Source: GWE2-51-13 sp041736705
Lineage (GTDB): Bacteria; Bacillota_I; Bacilli_A; Erysipelotrichales; Erysipelotrichaceae
Direction of reading: 5' to 3'
Length of the DNA: 64,000 nt
Assembly: GCA_041736705.1 (NCBI GenBank)
Contig: JBGSTC010000020.1
Span: 56,180 to 120,179 of the forward strand
In this document: one piece after another, positions 44,207 to 53,069 of the stretch
How the letters are laid out: every line of letters begins with the position of its first letter
Position numbering within the stretch: the first letter of the stretch is position 1
The notes under the pieces: model-generated
The model's database searches: none
Seen by the model: only the letters and a program-made list of their open reading frames with translations
What the model was told of the DNA's origin: nothing
Program-made: the position numbers and the translations under genes

Positions 44207-45025
44207 ATGGATATCGTAACATGGTTTAGCGAATTGGATCCGGTGGTGCAGGCGCTCTTTGCGACACTGTTCACCTGGTTTGTGACGGCGCTTGGCGCCG
44301 GGATGGTTTTCTTCTTCAAAGAAATCAAACGTACGGTCTTGGACGGGATGTTGGGGTTTGCGGCAGGGGTCATGATCGCCGCGAGTTTCTGGAGTTTGCT
44401 AGCCCCCGCCATCGATATGACGGAAGCGTCGGGCGGGATCCCTTGGTTGCCCGCGGTCGTCGGTTTTCTGGTCGGAGGCGGTTTCTTATGGATCGTCGAC
44501 CAGATCATGCCGCACTTGCATATGGGCAACGAAGACAATCAGAAAGAAGGGGTCAAGACGTCCTTACGTCGCTCGACCCTCTTGATCCTTGCGATCACCT
44601 TGCATAACATTCCGGAAGGCTTGGCGGTCGGCGTGGCGTTCGGCGCCATCGCTTCCGGCATCCCCGAAGCTTCCCTGGCCGGTGCGATCGCACTCGCCAT
44701 CGGGATCGGCTTACAGAATTTCCCCGAAGGCGCGGCGGTATCGATTCCTCTACGTCGTGAAGGGTTGAGCCGTTTCAAGAGTTTCCTTTACGGCCAGGCG
44801 TCCGGCTTGGTCGAACCGATCGCCGGCGTCCTTGGCGCCTACGCGGTCATCGCGATGAAACCGATCCTCCCCTATGCCCTGTCGTTCGCGGCCGGTGCGA
44901 TGATCTATGTCGTCGTGGAAGAACTGATCCCCGAAGCACAGTTGGACAAGAAGACCGACATCGCCACGATCGGCGCCATGTTGGGATTCGCATTGATGAT
45001 GTTTTTGGACGTATCCCTCGGCTGA
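44207..45025 (+). CDS. ZIP family metal transporter
   Basis: The start at 44207 follows GAGGAA. The 272-residue protein has eight predicted membrane helices and the two ZIP metal motifs: HNIPEGLAVGVAFG at about 132-145 and QNFPEGAAVSIP near 170. A short His-containing loop (MPHLHMGNE) lies between helices. It resembles the GufA branch and imports Zn or Fe and possibly Mn across the cytoplasmic membrane. Confidence 0.92.
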   Translation: MDIVTWFSELDPVVQALFATLFTWFVTALGAGMVFFFKEIKRTVLDGMLGFAAGVMIAASFWSLLAPAIDMTEASGGIPWLPAVVGFLVGGGFLWIVDQIMPHLHMGNEDNQKEGVKTSLRRSTLLILAITLHNIPEGLAVGVAFGAIASGIPEASLAGAIALAIGIGLQNFPEGAAVSIPLRREGLSRFKSFLYGQASGLVEPIAGVLGAYAVIAMKPILPYALSFAAGAMIYVVVEELIPEAQLDKKTDIATIGAMLGFALMMFLDVSLG

Positions 45026-45027
45026 CC

Positions 45028-45052
45028 AAGACAAGGCGACTTGTCTTTTTTT
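45028..45052 (+). terminator. Rho-independent terminator
   Basis: AAGACAAG (45028-45035) pairs perfectly with CTTGTCTT (45040-45047) around a GCGA tetraloop, and a T run follows to 45052. Confidence 0.9.
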
Positions 45053-45157
45053 ATGAACTTGCGGATCAATCGATGTTTCCTTCTTTGAAAACGGTCGATG
45101 CATTGTCATCGAATCGTTCCGTGCGATTTGTGCTAAAATAAACGTAGAGGAACGACT

Positions 45158-45781
45158 ATGAAACACGAATGGCGTAAAGATGAGAAATCATTGTATCTGC
45201 CCAAAGACTCGCCTCAATCCCTGACGGTGCCGATGTATCCCTACATCGCGATCCGTGGGGAAGGAGATCCCAACCAAGCGGATTTCCAGCGTCGGGTCGA
45301 GTTGCTTTTCAGTGTCGCCTATGGCGTGAAGATGGCGCCGCGCAAAGGCATCCAGATCGATGGATACTTCGAATACACCGTCTATCCCTTGGAAGGCATC
45401 TGGGATTACAGCGACCGTGCGAAGAAAAAAGGATTGACGGGCAAGGAGCATCTCGTATACACCTTGATGATCCGCCAACCCGATTTCGTCACGCAGAAAC
45501 TGTTCGAACGCGTCGTCACATTGAAGAAATATGACGACACCGATCCGCTATGGAACCAACTGGAGTTCTTCACCCATGAAGACGGGGAATGCGTCCAGAT
45601 CCTCCATGTCGGACCCTTCGACGATGAACCGGAGAGTTTCGCGAAAATCGAAACCTATCTAGATGAACACGGACTTCAACGGATCGATCTTCGTCATCGC
45701 GAAATCTACTTGTCCGATTTTAGAAACGTAGCGCCGGAACAACTTCAAACCGTGTTAAGGGTCTTCGTCAAGAAACCCTAA
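45158..45781 (+). CDS. GyrI-like small-molecule-binding domain protein
   Basis: The 207-residue protein starts WRKDEKSLYLPKDSPQ and follows the pattern of stand-alone GyrI-like proteins: YIAIRGEGDPN, LLFSVAYGVKM, VYPLEGIW, and late ILHVGPFDDEPESF. The fold binds small hydrophobic ligands in regulators such as BmrR; some stand-alone members hydrolyse small compounds. There is no DNA-binding domain here. Confidence 0.87.
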   Translation: MKHEWRKDEKSLYLPKDSPQSLTVPMYPYIAIRGEGDPNQADFQRRVELLFSVAYGVKMAPRKGIQIDGYFEYTVYPLEGIWDYSDRAKKKGLTGKEHLVYTLMIRQPDFVTQKLFERVVTLKKYDDTDPLWNQLEFFTHEDGECVQILHVGPFDDEPESFAKIETYLDEHGLQRIDLRHREIYLSDFRNVAPEQLQTVLRVFVKKP

Positions 45782-45798
45782 GAACGTGGAGGTCTCTC

Positions 45799-46923
45799 AT
45801 GAAAAAGCGCATGCGGACTTGGTTGACGCCGATGCCTCGCAATCTTCGTGAAGCATTCCAACAGGAAATCACGCAACTCAACCTTCGACGTTTGATCGGG
45901 ATTTCCATCGCGTTTTTCTTCATCGCGTTGATCTTGCTTGCCTTTGAAGACTCTCTCTTCAACATCGGACCGGTCCTCTTCGCGTTTCTGATCGCCAGTC
46001 TCCTTCAGATCCCCCTGTTCTTCGTCACGTTTCGCTATCGTTTAAAAATCAAACGTTCGCTGATTCAAGCGCAGACGTTAGTCTATCTCGTGAGCGTCAT
46101 CTACTTAGGGGTCCAGCTCTCGCTTCGCCTCCATGCGCTAACCGACGTGGTCCCCGTATTTCTGATGGTGAACCTCGCGATCGCGGCGCTCCTTTACCTC
46201 GACGTTCAGACAAGTACGCTGGTATTCCTGTTCGCCGCCGTGCTTTTCACCCTTTTGCTTCCTTCGTTTCAAAACGATGCGACATTTGTATTCATCACCC
46301 GCGTCACTGTCCTGGTCTTCATTTCCATGCTCTGGTTCTTGAACCGGATGATCTATCGGATGAAGGTCGACGGGTTTCTACTGGAAAACGAGTTGCAGGA
46401 AAAAGAAAGGGTGTTGGCAGAGATGAACCAACGCGACCCCTTGACCGGATTGGATAACCATACGTCCTCCTTTCGCAAACTCTACGAGGAAGCCGCCAAA
46501 GCGAAACGGATCGGCTATCCGATCAGCCTGATCCTTTGCGACATCGACGATTTCAAAACCATCAACGCGACTTTCGGACATCAGGCGGGCGACCACGTCC
46601 TGCTACGTCTAGCCCAGACGATCACTGCGACGCTGCGGACCACGGACATCGTCGGAAGATACGGCGGTGAAGAGTTCATCCTGATCCTCCCCGATACCGA
46701 CGAAGACGCGGCACGCGTCCTCAGTGAGCGGTTGAGTCAGGCGTTACTGAAGACATCCTACGATGTCGATGTGAAGGTCACGTTGAGCGGCGGAATCAGC
46801 CAATACGATGCCGACCAGTCGATCGACGTATGGGTTCGCACGACCGACCGACATCTCTATGAAGCCAAACACAGCGGGAAAAACCGCTTCGAGAGCGGAC
46901 AAACCCCGCATCAACTGACATAA
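45799..46923 (+). CDS. Membrane diguanylate cyclase
   Basis: The 374-residue protein has about six membrane helices in residues 25-200 without a recognised sensor domain, then a GGDEF domain: DPLTGLDNHTSSFR, ILCDIDDFKTINATFGH, and GGEEF at about 289-293 preceded by an RTTD inhibitory site. It should synthesise c-di-GMP with product inhibition. It is the third such protein within 9 kb. An AACGTGGAGGT site precedes it. Confidence 0.9.
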   Translation: MKKRMRTWLTPMPRNLREAFQQEITQLNLRRLIGISIAFFFIALILLAFEDSLFNIGPVLFAFLIASLLQIPLFFVTFRYRLKIKRSLIQAQTLVYLVSVIYLGVQLSLRLHALTDVVPVFLMVNLAIAALLYLDVQTSTLVFLFAAVLFTLLLPSFQNDATFVFITRVTVLVFISMLWFLNRMIYRMKVDGFLLENELQEKERVLAEMNQRDPLTGLDNHTSSFRKLYEEAAKAKRIGYPISLILCDIDDFKTINATFGHQAGDHVLLRLAQTITATLRTTDIVGRYGGEEFILILPDTDEDAARVLSERLSQALLKTSYDVDVKVTLSGGISQYDADQSIDVWVRTTDRHLYEAKHSGKNRFESGQTPHQLT

Positions 46924-46942
46924 ACGGGAAAGAGGAAACGCC

Positions 46943-47653
46943 ATGCCGTTGAATTTGATTCGATTACCGCTTGAAAACGTAAAGAACTGCCGGGATCTGG
47001 GAGGATATCCGACCCCGCAAGGCATCACGAAATGGCGAAGTTTCCTGCGTAGCGGGGATCTTGGACGGATGAACGACCAAGAAGGAAGACTGCTCCATGA
47101 ATTCGGGGTACGCAGCGTGATCGACCTTCGATCGCCGGAAGAATGCGAACTCTCGCCCAATCCTTTGGCCGATGATCCGCGCTTTCGCTATCAACTCGTC
47201 GATCTGATCCCCCGGCCCAACGACGGGGAAACCTTCATGACCCGCGACTTAAGCAAGATCACCCTGGGCGACCTCTATGTCGCCATACTTGAACATAAAC
47301 CACAGATTCGACACGTATTCACGCAGATCGCGGACGCCCCCACGGGAGCCGTTTTGTTTCATTGTACGGCCGGCAAGGACCGTACGGGGGTCGTCGCCAT
47401 GCTTCTGTTGGGTTTGGCGGGGGTCGATGAAAAGGACATCCTATCCAATTATCAAGTGTCCTCGACCTATCTCGACATCACCCACGACGTATTGCGCCGC
47501 GTCCCCATCAATATGCTGGAATCCAGACCCGAATATCTCAAACAAGCCATGGATCATATCCAAGAACGCTACGGCAACATCGAGAAGTACTTCGAAGCCT
47601 GCGGCTTGGACGCTTCGATCCAATCGAGGATCTTATCGCGTATGATTGAATGA
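46943..47653 (+). CDS. Tyrosine-protein phosphatase (Tyr_phosphatase3 family)
   Basis: The 236-residue protein has NCRDLGGYPTPQG near the N-terminus and the catalytic P-loop HCTAGKDRTGV with its Cys near residue 141, the pattern of secreted and cytoplasmic LipA/IphP-type phosphatases. No signal peptide is seen. Substrates may be phosphotyrosine or phosphoinositides. It starts 20 bases after the GGDEF gene. Confidence 0.9.
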   Translation: MPLNLIRLPLENVKNCRDLGGYPTPQGITKWRSFLRSGDLGRMNDQEGRLLHEFGVRSVIDLRSPEECELSPNPLADDPRFRYQLVDLIPRPNDGETFMTRDLSKITLGDLYVAILEHKPQIRHVFTQIADAPTGAVLFHCTAGKDRTGVVAMLLLGLAGVDEKDILSNYQVSSTYLDITHDVLRRVPINMLESRPEYLKQAMDHIQERYGNIEKYFEACGLDASIQSRILSRMIE

Positions 47654-47732
47654 GGATCGATGATCACTCGGATTGAAAGGAGAAACACGATGAAAAGAAG
47701 ACGTTCTGTTTCGATGGTGTCCCGTTAATCCC

Positions 47733-48806
47733 ATGGAGAAATCTCAACGAATCAAAGGATGCGTTTTTGGCGGTGCGATCGGGGATGCCTTGGGTTGGCC
47801 GGTCGAGTTTTTGACTCTGTCGGCGATCAAACGGAAATACGGGGAAGACGGGATCCGGACCCTGGATAAAGACAAAAAAGACGTCGCCCAGTTCACCGAC
47901 GACACGCAGATGACCCTGTTTACGATCGACGGGATTCTCCGTTATCAGACCGAGATTTTGTATGCGCCCCATCCCCGCGAATACCAAGTCGTCCAACACG
48001 AAGCCTATCTTCGCTGGCTCTACACCCAACAAGCCCCGCCCGCATCCCTCTCAGAAGAGATTCTGAACGGATGGCTTTATCATGAACCCATCCTTCACCA
48101 ACGGCGTGCCCCCGGCAGCAGTTGCCTCAGTGCGCTTCAGGAAGTCTGGGCACCGGGTGAAGGCGAACCGGTCAACGACTCCAAAGGATGCGGCGCCCTC
48201 ATGCGGGTCGCCCCTGTCGGGTTGGTCTATGAAGCGGAAGAAGCCTTTCAAAAAGGCAAGATCTCCGCAACCATGACCCATGGACATCCCAGCGGATACC
48301 TGAGTGCCGCGGCCATGGCGAGGATCATCGCGGAACTGGTCAAGGGCGAAAGCCTGACCCATGCCTTGGGAACGACGATGGAGCGGTTGAAAAAAGAAGA
48401 GCGGCATGAGGAAGTGTTGCTTTATCTGAAAAAAGCGTATGAATTATCCACGGAAGAAATCGAACCCCGACGCGCGATCGAAGCGCTGGGTGAAGGTTGG
48501 GTCGGCGAGGAAGCCTTGGCGATCGCGGTCTACTGTGCGTTGAAATATGAAAACGATCCTAAGGAAGCGCTCTTGGCCGCGGTCAACCATGACGGGGACA
48601 GCGACAGCACGGGGGCGGTCTGCGGGAATCTCATCGGAGCTTGGAAAGGTTTCGACGCTCTTCCGTCAGGTTGGGCGGACGACGTGGAAGGAAGGGACAT
48701 CCTGAACGATGTCGTGCTCGATTTGGTTCAAGGACCAAGTCAGAGCGAAGAATGGATGAGACGATACCCGATCCAGGGGGGAAGCGTCCGAACAGGACAA
48801 AGGTAA
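47733..48806 (+). CDS. ADP-ribosylglycohydrolase family protein
   Basis: The 357-residue protein has the DraG fold marks: KGCVFGGAIGDALGWPVEF, the metal segment FTDDTQMT, GCGALMRVAPVGL, and the second metal motif NHDGDSDSTGAVCGNLIGA. It would remove ADP-ribose from proteins or nucleic acids, or hydrolyse related compounds, using a Mg or Mn pair. No ADP-ribosyltransferase is visible in the window. Confidence 0.92.
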   Translation: MEKSQRIKGCVFGGAIGDALGWPVEFLTLSAIKRKYGEDGIRTLDKDKKDVAQFTDDTQMTLFTIDGILRYQTEILYAPHPREYQVVQHEAYLRWLYTQQAPPASLSEEILNGWLYHEPILHQRRAPGSSCLSALQEVWAPGEGEPVNDSKGCGALMRVAPVGLVYEAEEAFQKGKISATMTHGHPSGYLSAAAMARIIAELVKGESLTHALGTTMERLKKEERHEEVLLYLKKAYELSTEEIEPRRAIEALGEGWVGEEALAIAVYCALKYENDPKEALLAAVNHDGDSDSTGAVCGNLIGAWKGFDALPSGWADDVEGRDILNDVVLDLVQGPSQSEEWMRRYPIQGGSVRTGQR

Positions 48807-48810
48807 AACG

Positions 48811-50796
48811 ATGACATCGGTCATGGGAAAAATCTGTTTCGTCGACTTAAGTACGTCGACCATCGAACTCCGCGACATCGACCCGGCAATCATCAAGAAG
48901 GTCGGATCCGGCATCGGTCTGGCCGCCTATCTGCTGAACCATGAAATCCCGGTGGACGCGGATCCGCTTGGACCCGACAACGTCCTGGGCTTCATGAGCG
49001 GTCTCTTGACGGGGACCGGGGCACCGGTCAGCGGACGATGGATGGTCGTGTGTAAATCCCCGATCACCCACGGATGGGGCGATGCGAACTGCGGGGGGAC
49101 CTTGTCCCCGGCGATCAAGCAATGCGGCGTCGACGGGATCTTCTTTAAAGGCATCGCATCACATCCGATGCTTTTCGTCTTCGATGAAAACGGACCGAGA
49201 CTGGAAGACGCCCGTGATCTTTGGGGGAAAGACGCCGTGGAAAGCGAAGCGATCCTTTGGGAAAGATATCAAACCAAGCGAAAACCGGCGGTCGCGACCA
49301 TCGGGATGGCCGGTGAGAAACGATCCAAGATCGCCGGCATCGTCAACGACCGCGGACGGTTGGCGGCACGCAGCGGTGTCGGGGCGGTCATGGGAAGCAA
49401 AAACCTGAAAGCGATCGTCTTGAACGGGAAACAAATCGTCCCGGTGTTCGACCGCATGAAGATGGCCGGACTCTCCAAGGAATTCACCAAGAAAGTGACG
49501 GATGCGAGTCTGCCTCCGATCTTAAACGGGAAGATCGTCCCGATCTTGGGGAAAGTGATGTCGATGGGGAAAACCTACGGGGCGTCCGACGGGATGCTTG
49601 CGATCTCCGTCATGAAAAAGTGGGGGACGATCGTCAATAATACGATGGGACTGCACAACGGCGACGATCCGATCCAAAACTGGAAAGGATCCGACCGCGA
49701 CCTTCCGAGAAATTATGCGAAAAACATGAACCCTGACGGCATCGTAGCCCACCAGACCAAGAAATACCATTGTTCGTCCTGCGTCATCGGATGCGGAGGG
49801 ATTTGCGACGTCGACGCATTGACGAACGGTGAATACAAGGAAACCCATAAACCCGAATATGAAACGGTCAATGCCTTCGGGGCGTTGTTGCTGAACGAAG
49901 ACATGGATGTCATCTATCGCATCAACGAGCGGCTCAATCGGGCCGGGATGGATTCGATTTCCGCCGGATCGACCGTCGCGTTCGCGATGGAATGTTTCGA
50001 AAAAGGCTTACTGACGAAAAACGAAACCGACGGGTTGGACCTGCGTTGGGGGCATCCCGAGGTCTTGGTTCAGTTGATCGACAAAATGATCAAGCGTGAA
50101 GGCATCGGCGATCTATTGGCGGACGGGGTCAAGGAAGCGTCACGTAAAATCTTGCATAGCGCCTCGATGGCGATCACGGCCGGGGGACAAGAACCCGGCA
50201 TGCATGATCCACGCATGGATCCGATGCTCGGCATCCATTTCAGCGCGGACCCCACCCCCGGAAGACACACGGTCGGCGGGGGATCCTACTATAATTCCTT
50301 GCATCTTTGGGAAGTCGTCCCCTGGGCGCCCAAAGTCAGACCGAAATCCAAGAAGTCCGACGACTATCTGGCCAGTGAAGAAAACGGGATGAAAGCCGTC
50401 GCCGGCGCCGCATACAAGCAATTGACCGACATCTCCGGAGGATGTTTGTTTGCGATGGCGACCGGATACAAGCATTGGCGTTTATTCGATTATCTCAACG
50501 CCGCCACAGGATGGGAGAGAAGCCCGGTCGAATACATGGAAATGGGACTTCGAAGCCAAACCTTGAGGCAACTCTTCAACGTGCGCCACGGCATCGATCC
50601 GATCGACTTCAAGATCCATGACCGGATCGCGGGGATCCCGCCCATGACAAAAGGCCCCAACAAAGGGAAAACACTTCAGATCGACGGGATGCTGAGGGAA
50701 CACTGGTTGGGCTTCGGTTGGGATGAAAAAGGAAATCCGACGAAGGAAACATTAATTAAATTGAATCTTGAAGAATTCATTGCGGAGGGTAAATGA
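48811..50796 (+). CDS. Aldehyde ferredoxin oxidoreductase (tungsten/molybdopterin)
   Basis: The 661-residue protein matches the AOR family: it opens GKICFVDLSTSTIEL, has pterin-binding SGRWMVVCKSPITHGWGDAN and GIGMAGEKRSK-like IGMAGEKRSKIAGIVNDRGR. The 4Fe-4S ligands are in CSSCVIGC (about 320-327), with a later Cys in GGCLFAM (about 543). The enzyme oxidises aldehydes to acids with ferredoxin and is oxygen-sensitive. ATG 48823 is an alternative start. The MoaD-like gene overlaps its stop. Confidence 0.93.
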   Translation: MTSVMGKICFVDLSTSTIELRDIDPAIIKKVGSGIGLAAYLLNHEIPVDADPLGPDNVLGFMSGLLTGTGAPVSGRWMVVCKSPITHGWGDANCGGTLSPAIKQCGVDGIFFKGIASHPMLFVFDENGPRLEDARDLWGKDAVESEAILWERYQTKRKPAVATIGMAGEKRSKIAGIVNDRGRLAARSGVGAVMGSKNLKAIVLNGKQIVPVFDRMKMAGLSKEFTKKVTDASLPPILNGKIVPILGKVMSMGKTYGASDGMLAISVMKKWGTIVNNTMGLHNGDDPIQNWKGSDRDLPRNYAKNMNPDGIVAHQTKKYHCSSCVIGCGGICDVDALTNGEYKETHKPEYETVNAFGALLLNEDMDVIYRINERLNRAGMDSISAGSTVAFAMECFEKGLLTKNETDGLDLRWGHPEVLVQLIDKMIKREGIGDLLADGVKEASRKILHSASMAITAGGQEPGMHDPRMDPMLGIHFSADPTPGRHTVGGGSYYNSLHLWEVVPWAPKVRPKSKKSDDYLASEENGMKAVAGAAYKQLTDISGGCLFAMATGYKHWRLFDYLNAATGWERSPVEYMEMGLRSQTLRQLFNVRHGIDPIDFKIHDRIAGIPPMTKGPNKGKTLQIDGMLREHWLGFGWDEKGNPTKETLIKLNLEEFIAEGK

Positions 50797-51026
50797 TAAT
50801 CAGAGTCTATCCCGGGGCGATGGTGAAGGGGGATGGGTTGAACGAGGATGGCGAGATCGAATTGAAACAAGACGCCACAGTCGCCAAACTAATTGCCATC
50901 GTGAACGTCCCGTTCTTTCTGCGACCGTTACTTGTGGTTTCGGTCAACGGGAAAACCGTGAAAAAGAATCATGTCCTGCACGACGGGGATACGGTGAGTT
51001 TCCTCACCCCGTTGGCGGGAGGATAG
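50793..51026 (+). CDS. MoaD/ThiS family sulfur-carrier protein
   Basis: The 77-residue beta-grasp protein ends in the Gly-Gly needed for thiocarboxylation (TPLAGG) and has VSVNGKTVKKNHVLHDGDTV. It overlaps the AOR gene by four bases, which argues that it supplies sulfur for the AOR pterin cofactor rather than for thiamine. No moaE or moeB is in the window. Confidence 0.88.
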   Translation: MIIRVYPGAMVKGDGLNEDGEIELKQDATVAKLIAIVNVPFFLRPLLVVSVNGKTVKKNHVLHDGDTVSFLTPLAGG

Positions 51027-51049
51027 ACGCTAAGCGTCTATCTTTTTTT
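51022..51049 (+). terminator. Terminator of the AOR-MoaD unit
   Basis: GATAGACGC (51022-51030) pairs perfectly with GCGTCTATC (51034-51042), followed by seven T. It overlaps the MoaD stop codon. Confidence 0.9.
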
Positions 51050-51101
51050 CGGGAAACCTAGTGAGAAAAGTTGGAAAAACAAACCGAAATGCAAGTAGAC
51101 A

Positions 51102-51130
51102 TTGATTTGATCCCTCCATCACGCTACACT
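51102..51130 (+). promoter_or_regulatory. Promoter of the HAD hydrolase gene
   Basis: TTGATT (51102-51107) and TACACT (51125-51130) are 17 bases apart and lie 24 bases before the start codon of the next gene. Confidence 0.6.
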
Positions 51131-51153
51131 TACATCGATGCGAGGTACATCCC

Positions 51154-51972
51154 ATGATCAAAGCCATTATCAGCGATATCGATGAAACCCTGTTGGACGA
51201 CAAGCACAAGCTTCCCCAAGCCAACATCGACGCCATACGCAAAGCCAGTGCGGCCGGAGTGAAATTCGTCCCGGCGACCGGTCGCGGGTATTGGGCGATC
51301 GCGGGGATCTTGAAAGAACTGGATCTCTTCGATCAAGAGAACGAATATGTCATCTCCTATAACGGATGTTGCCTCAGTGAAAACAAAGGCGACAAGATCC
51401 TTGAATTCAGAGGCTTGCCCTATGAAAAAGTGAAGCGTCTTTTCGACTTCGGTAAAGACAAGGATGTCTGCATCCAAATCTACACCCAAGACGGACTTTA
51501 CATGTATAACATGGGCGAAGAAGAGCGGGAACATTACCGCCACTTCGCCAACAGCTTCACCGAATTGACCGAAGATATTTCGTTTCTAAAAGATATCCCG
51601 GTCGCGAAGATGCTCTATCAGAAAGTGGACATGCCGTATCTACGGCGACTCGCCCATGAAATGAGCGATCTTTTGGAAGGTGTGACGCATACCTTCTCCT
51701 CCAACCGTTACTTCGAAATGAACAACCAAGGGGTCGACAAAGGGGCGATGGTGAAGGTATTGGCCGAGAAACTCGGATTCACGCTGGATGAAGTCATCGC
51801 CGTGGGGGACAACTACAACGATGTCAGCATGCTGAAGGTGGCGGGGATCAGTGTCGCCGCCAACAACGCGGTTCCCGACGTAAAGAAACTGTGCACCTAT
51901 ACGACGACCAGAGACAACAACGAAGGGGTCTTGGCGGAAGTCATCGAGAAGTTCGTATTCAATTCAATCTGA
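51154..51972 (+). CDS. Cof-type HAD hydrolase
   Basis: The 272-residue protein has HAD motif I SDIDETLLDD with Asp 8 and 10, a C2B-type cap, motif III Lys in GVDKGAMVKVLA and motif IV GDNYNDVSML. Cof-type enzymes dephosphorylate sugar phosphates, flavin or nucleotide precursors. It stands alone between two terminators. A second Cof-type gene is at 58145. Confidence 0.92.
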   Translation: MIKAIISDIDETLLDDKHKLPQANIDAIRKASAAGVKFVPATGRGYWAIAGILKELDLFDQENEYVISYNGCCLSENKGDKILEFRGLPYEKVKRLFDFGKDKDVCIQIYTQDGLYMYNMGEEEREHYRHFANSFTELTEDISFLKDIPVAKMLYQKVDMPYLRRLAHEMSDLLEGVTHTFSSNRYFEMNNQGVDKGAMVKVLAEKLGFTLDEVIAVGDNYNDVSMLKVAGISVAANNAVPDVKKLCTYTTTRDNNEGVLAEVIEKFVFNSI

Positions 51973-51992
51973 CAGGCGCAAGCCTGTTTTTT
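51972..51992 (+). terminator. Rho-independent terminator
   Basis: ACAGGC (51972-51977) pairs with GCCTGT (51982-51987) around GCAA, followed by a T run. Confidence 0.88.
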
Positions 51993-52003
51993 GTTAATCC
52001 GAT

Positions 52004-52057
52004 TTAACAAACCTTTTACGTGAATGAAATCAATCTAAGGATGGACTTTGGTACACT
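52004..52057 (+). promoter_or_regulatory. Pho-box-like element and -10 box of pstS
   Basis: TTAACA (52004-52009) and TTTACG (52015-52020) are direct repeats separated by five bases, the spacing and sequence type of PhoP-binding boxes in Bacillota (TT-A/T/C-ACA). A TACACT -10 box lies at 52052-52057 with no recognisable -35, as expected for an activator-dependent promoter. The first repeat is also part of an inverted repeat with TTGTTAA at 51991-51997. Confidence 0.55.
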
Positions 52058-52094
52058 TACATTGCATTAAGAAAGAAACATGCGAGGAAATGAA

Positions 52095-53009
52095 ATGAAA
52101 TGCAACATGAAAAAGACGACGTTAGTCCTTGCCTTAGCCGCACTGCTCGGCTTGGGTGCCTGTAGCACGACGAAGAAACTGGAAGGCAATATCGCCATCG
52201 ACGGTTCTTCCACCGTATATCCCGTAACCGAAGCGGTCGCGGAAGAATTCAACGCCAAGTATCCCGATGTGAAAGTCTCGGTCGGATTCTCCGGAACCGG
52301 CGGCGGGATGTCCAAGTTCATCGCCAAAGAAATCGATATCGCCGATGCTTCCCGTAAAATCAAATCGTCTGAAGCCGAAGCCGCGACGGCTGCCGGCATC
52401 GAATACCTTGAAATCAAAGTCGGATTCGACGGTCTCTCGATCCTCGTCAATCCGGAAAACACCTGGGTCACCTCGCTGACCGTCGAACAACTCAAAGAAA
52501 TGTGGAAGCCGGGCAGCACGATCATGAACTGGTCCGACATCGATCCCACATGGCCGAATGAAAAAATCGTATTCTACGCTCCGGGCGTCGACTCGGGAAC
52601 CTTCGATTACTTCACTGAAGAAATCGTCGGCGAACTCGATGCGATGCGCTCCGACTATACCGGATCGGAAGATGACAACGTCTTGGTCCAAGGCATCGCC
52701 GGCGACAAGTATGCGATCGGATTCTTCGGATTCGCCTATTATGAAGAAAATAAAGACAAGCTCAAAGTCATCGGAGTCGATGAAGGCGAAGGCGCAGTCG
52801 TTCCTTCCTTCGAAACCATCGCCGACGGATCCTACGCCCCGCTCTCCAGACCCTTGTACATCTATGTCAACAAGGCTTCCCTGGAACGTGAAGAAGTCCT
52901 CGAATTCGTTACCTTCTACCTTGAAAACGCCAAGGAACTGGTTGCGGACGTCGGGTATGTCCCTCTTCCGGATGCGGATTACGAAGCTTCGCTTGAACTA
53001 CTGAAGTAA
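52095..53009 (+). CDS. pstS: Phosphate-binding lipoprotein PstS
   Basis: The start at 52095 follows GAGGAAATG; ATG 52080 is also possible. The 304-residue protein has a lipoprotein signal with lipobox LGAC (Cys 23), then the phosphate-binding pattern IDGSSTVYPVTEAVAEEF, FSGTGGGMSKF, DIADASRKI and APGVDSGTFDYF. It captures phosphate outside the membrane for PstCA. The upstream Pho-box-like repeats suggest induction by phosphate starvation. Confidence 0.93.
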   Translation: MKCNMKKTTLVLALAALLGLGACSTTKKLEGNIAIDGSSTVYPVTEAVAEEFNAKYPDVKVSVGFSGTGGGMSKFIAKEIDIADASRKIKSSEAEAATAAGIEYLEIKVGFDGLSILVNPENTWVTSLTVEQLKEMWKPGSTIMNWSDIDPTWPNEKIVFYAPGVDSGTFDYFTEEIVGELDAMRSDYTGSEDDNVLVQGIAGDKYAIGFFGFAYYEENKDKLKVIGVDEGEGAVVPSFETIADGSYAPLSRPLYIYVNKASLEREEVLEFVTFYLENAKELVADVGYVPLPDADYEASLELLK

Positions 53010-53023
53010 AAAAACTGACGAAT

Positions 53024-53052
53024 CCCGAAGGCGTCCATGCGACGTCTTTGGG
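53024..53052 (+). other. Strong intergenic hairpin between pstS and pstC
   Basis: CCCGAAGGCGTC (53024-53035) pairs with GACGTCTTTGGG (53041-53052) over 12 pairs with a CATGC loop. There is no T run directly after, so it more likely protects the 3' end of pstS mRNA than terminates. That would raise PstS over PstCA. Confidence 0.6.
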
Positions 53053-53069
53053 CGTCTTAGGAGAAGAAC

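Noticed and set aside
47690..47728. Twelve-codon ORF after an AAAGGAG site between the phosphatase and ADP-ribosylglycohydrolase genes
   Set aside because: Too short to support; more likely a leader of the next gene.
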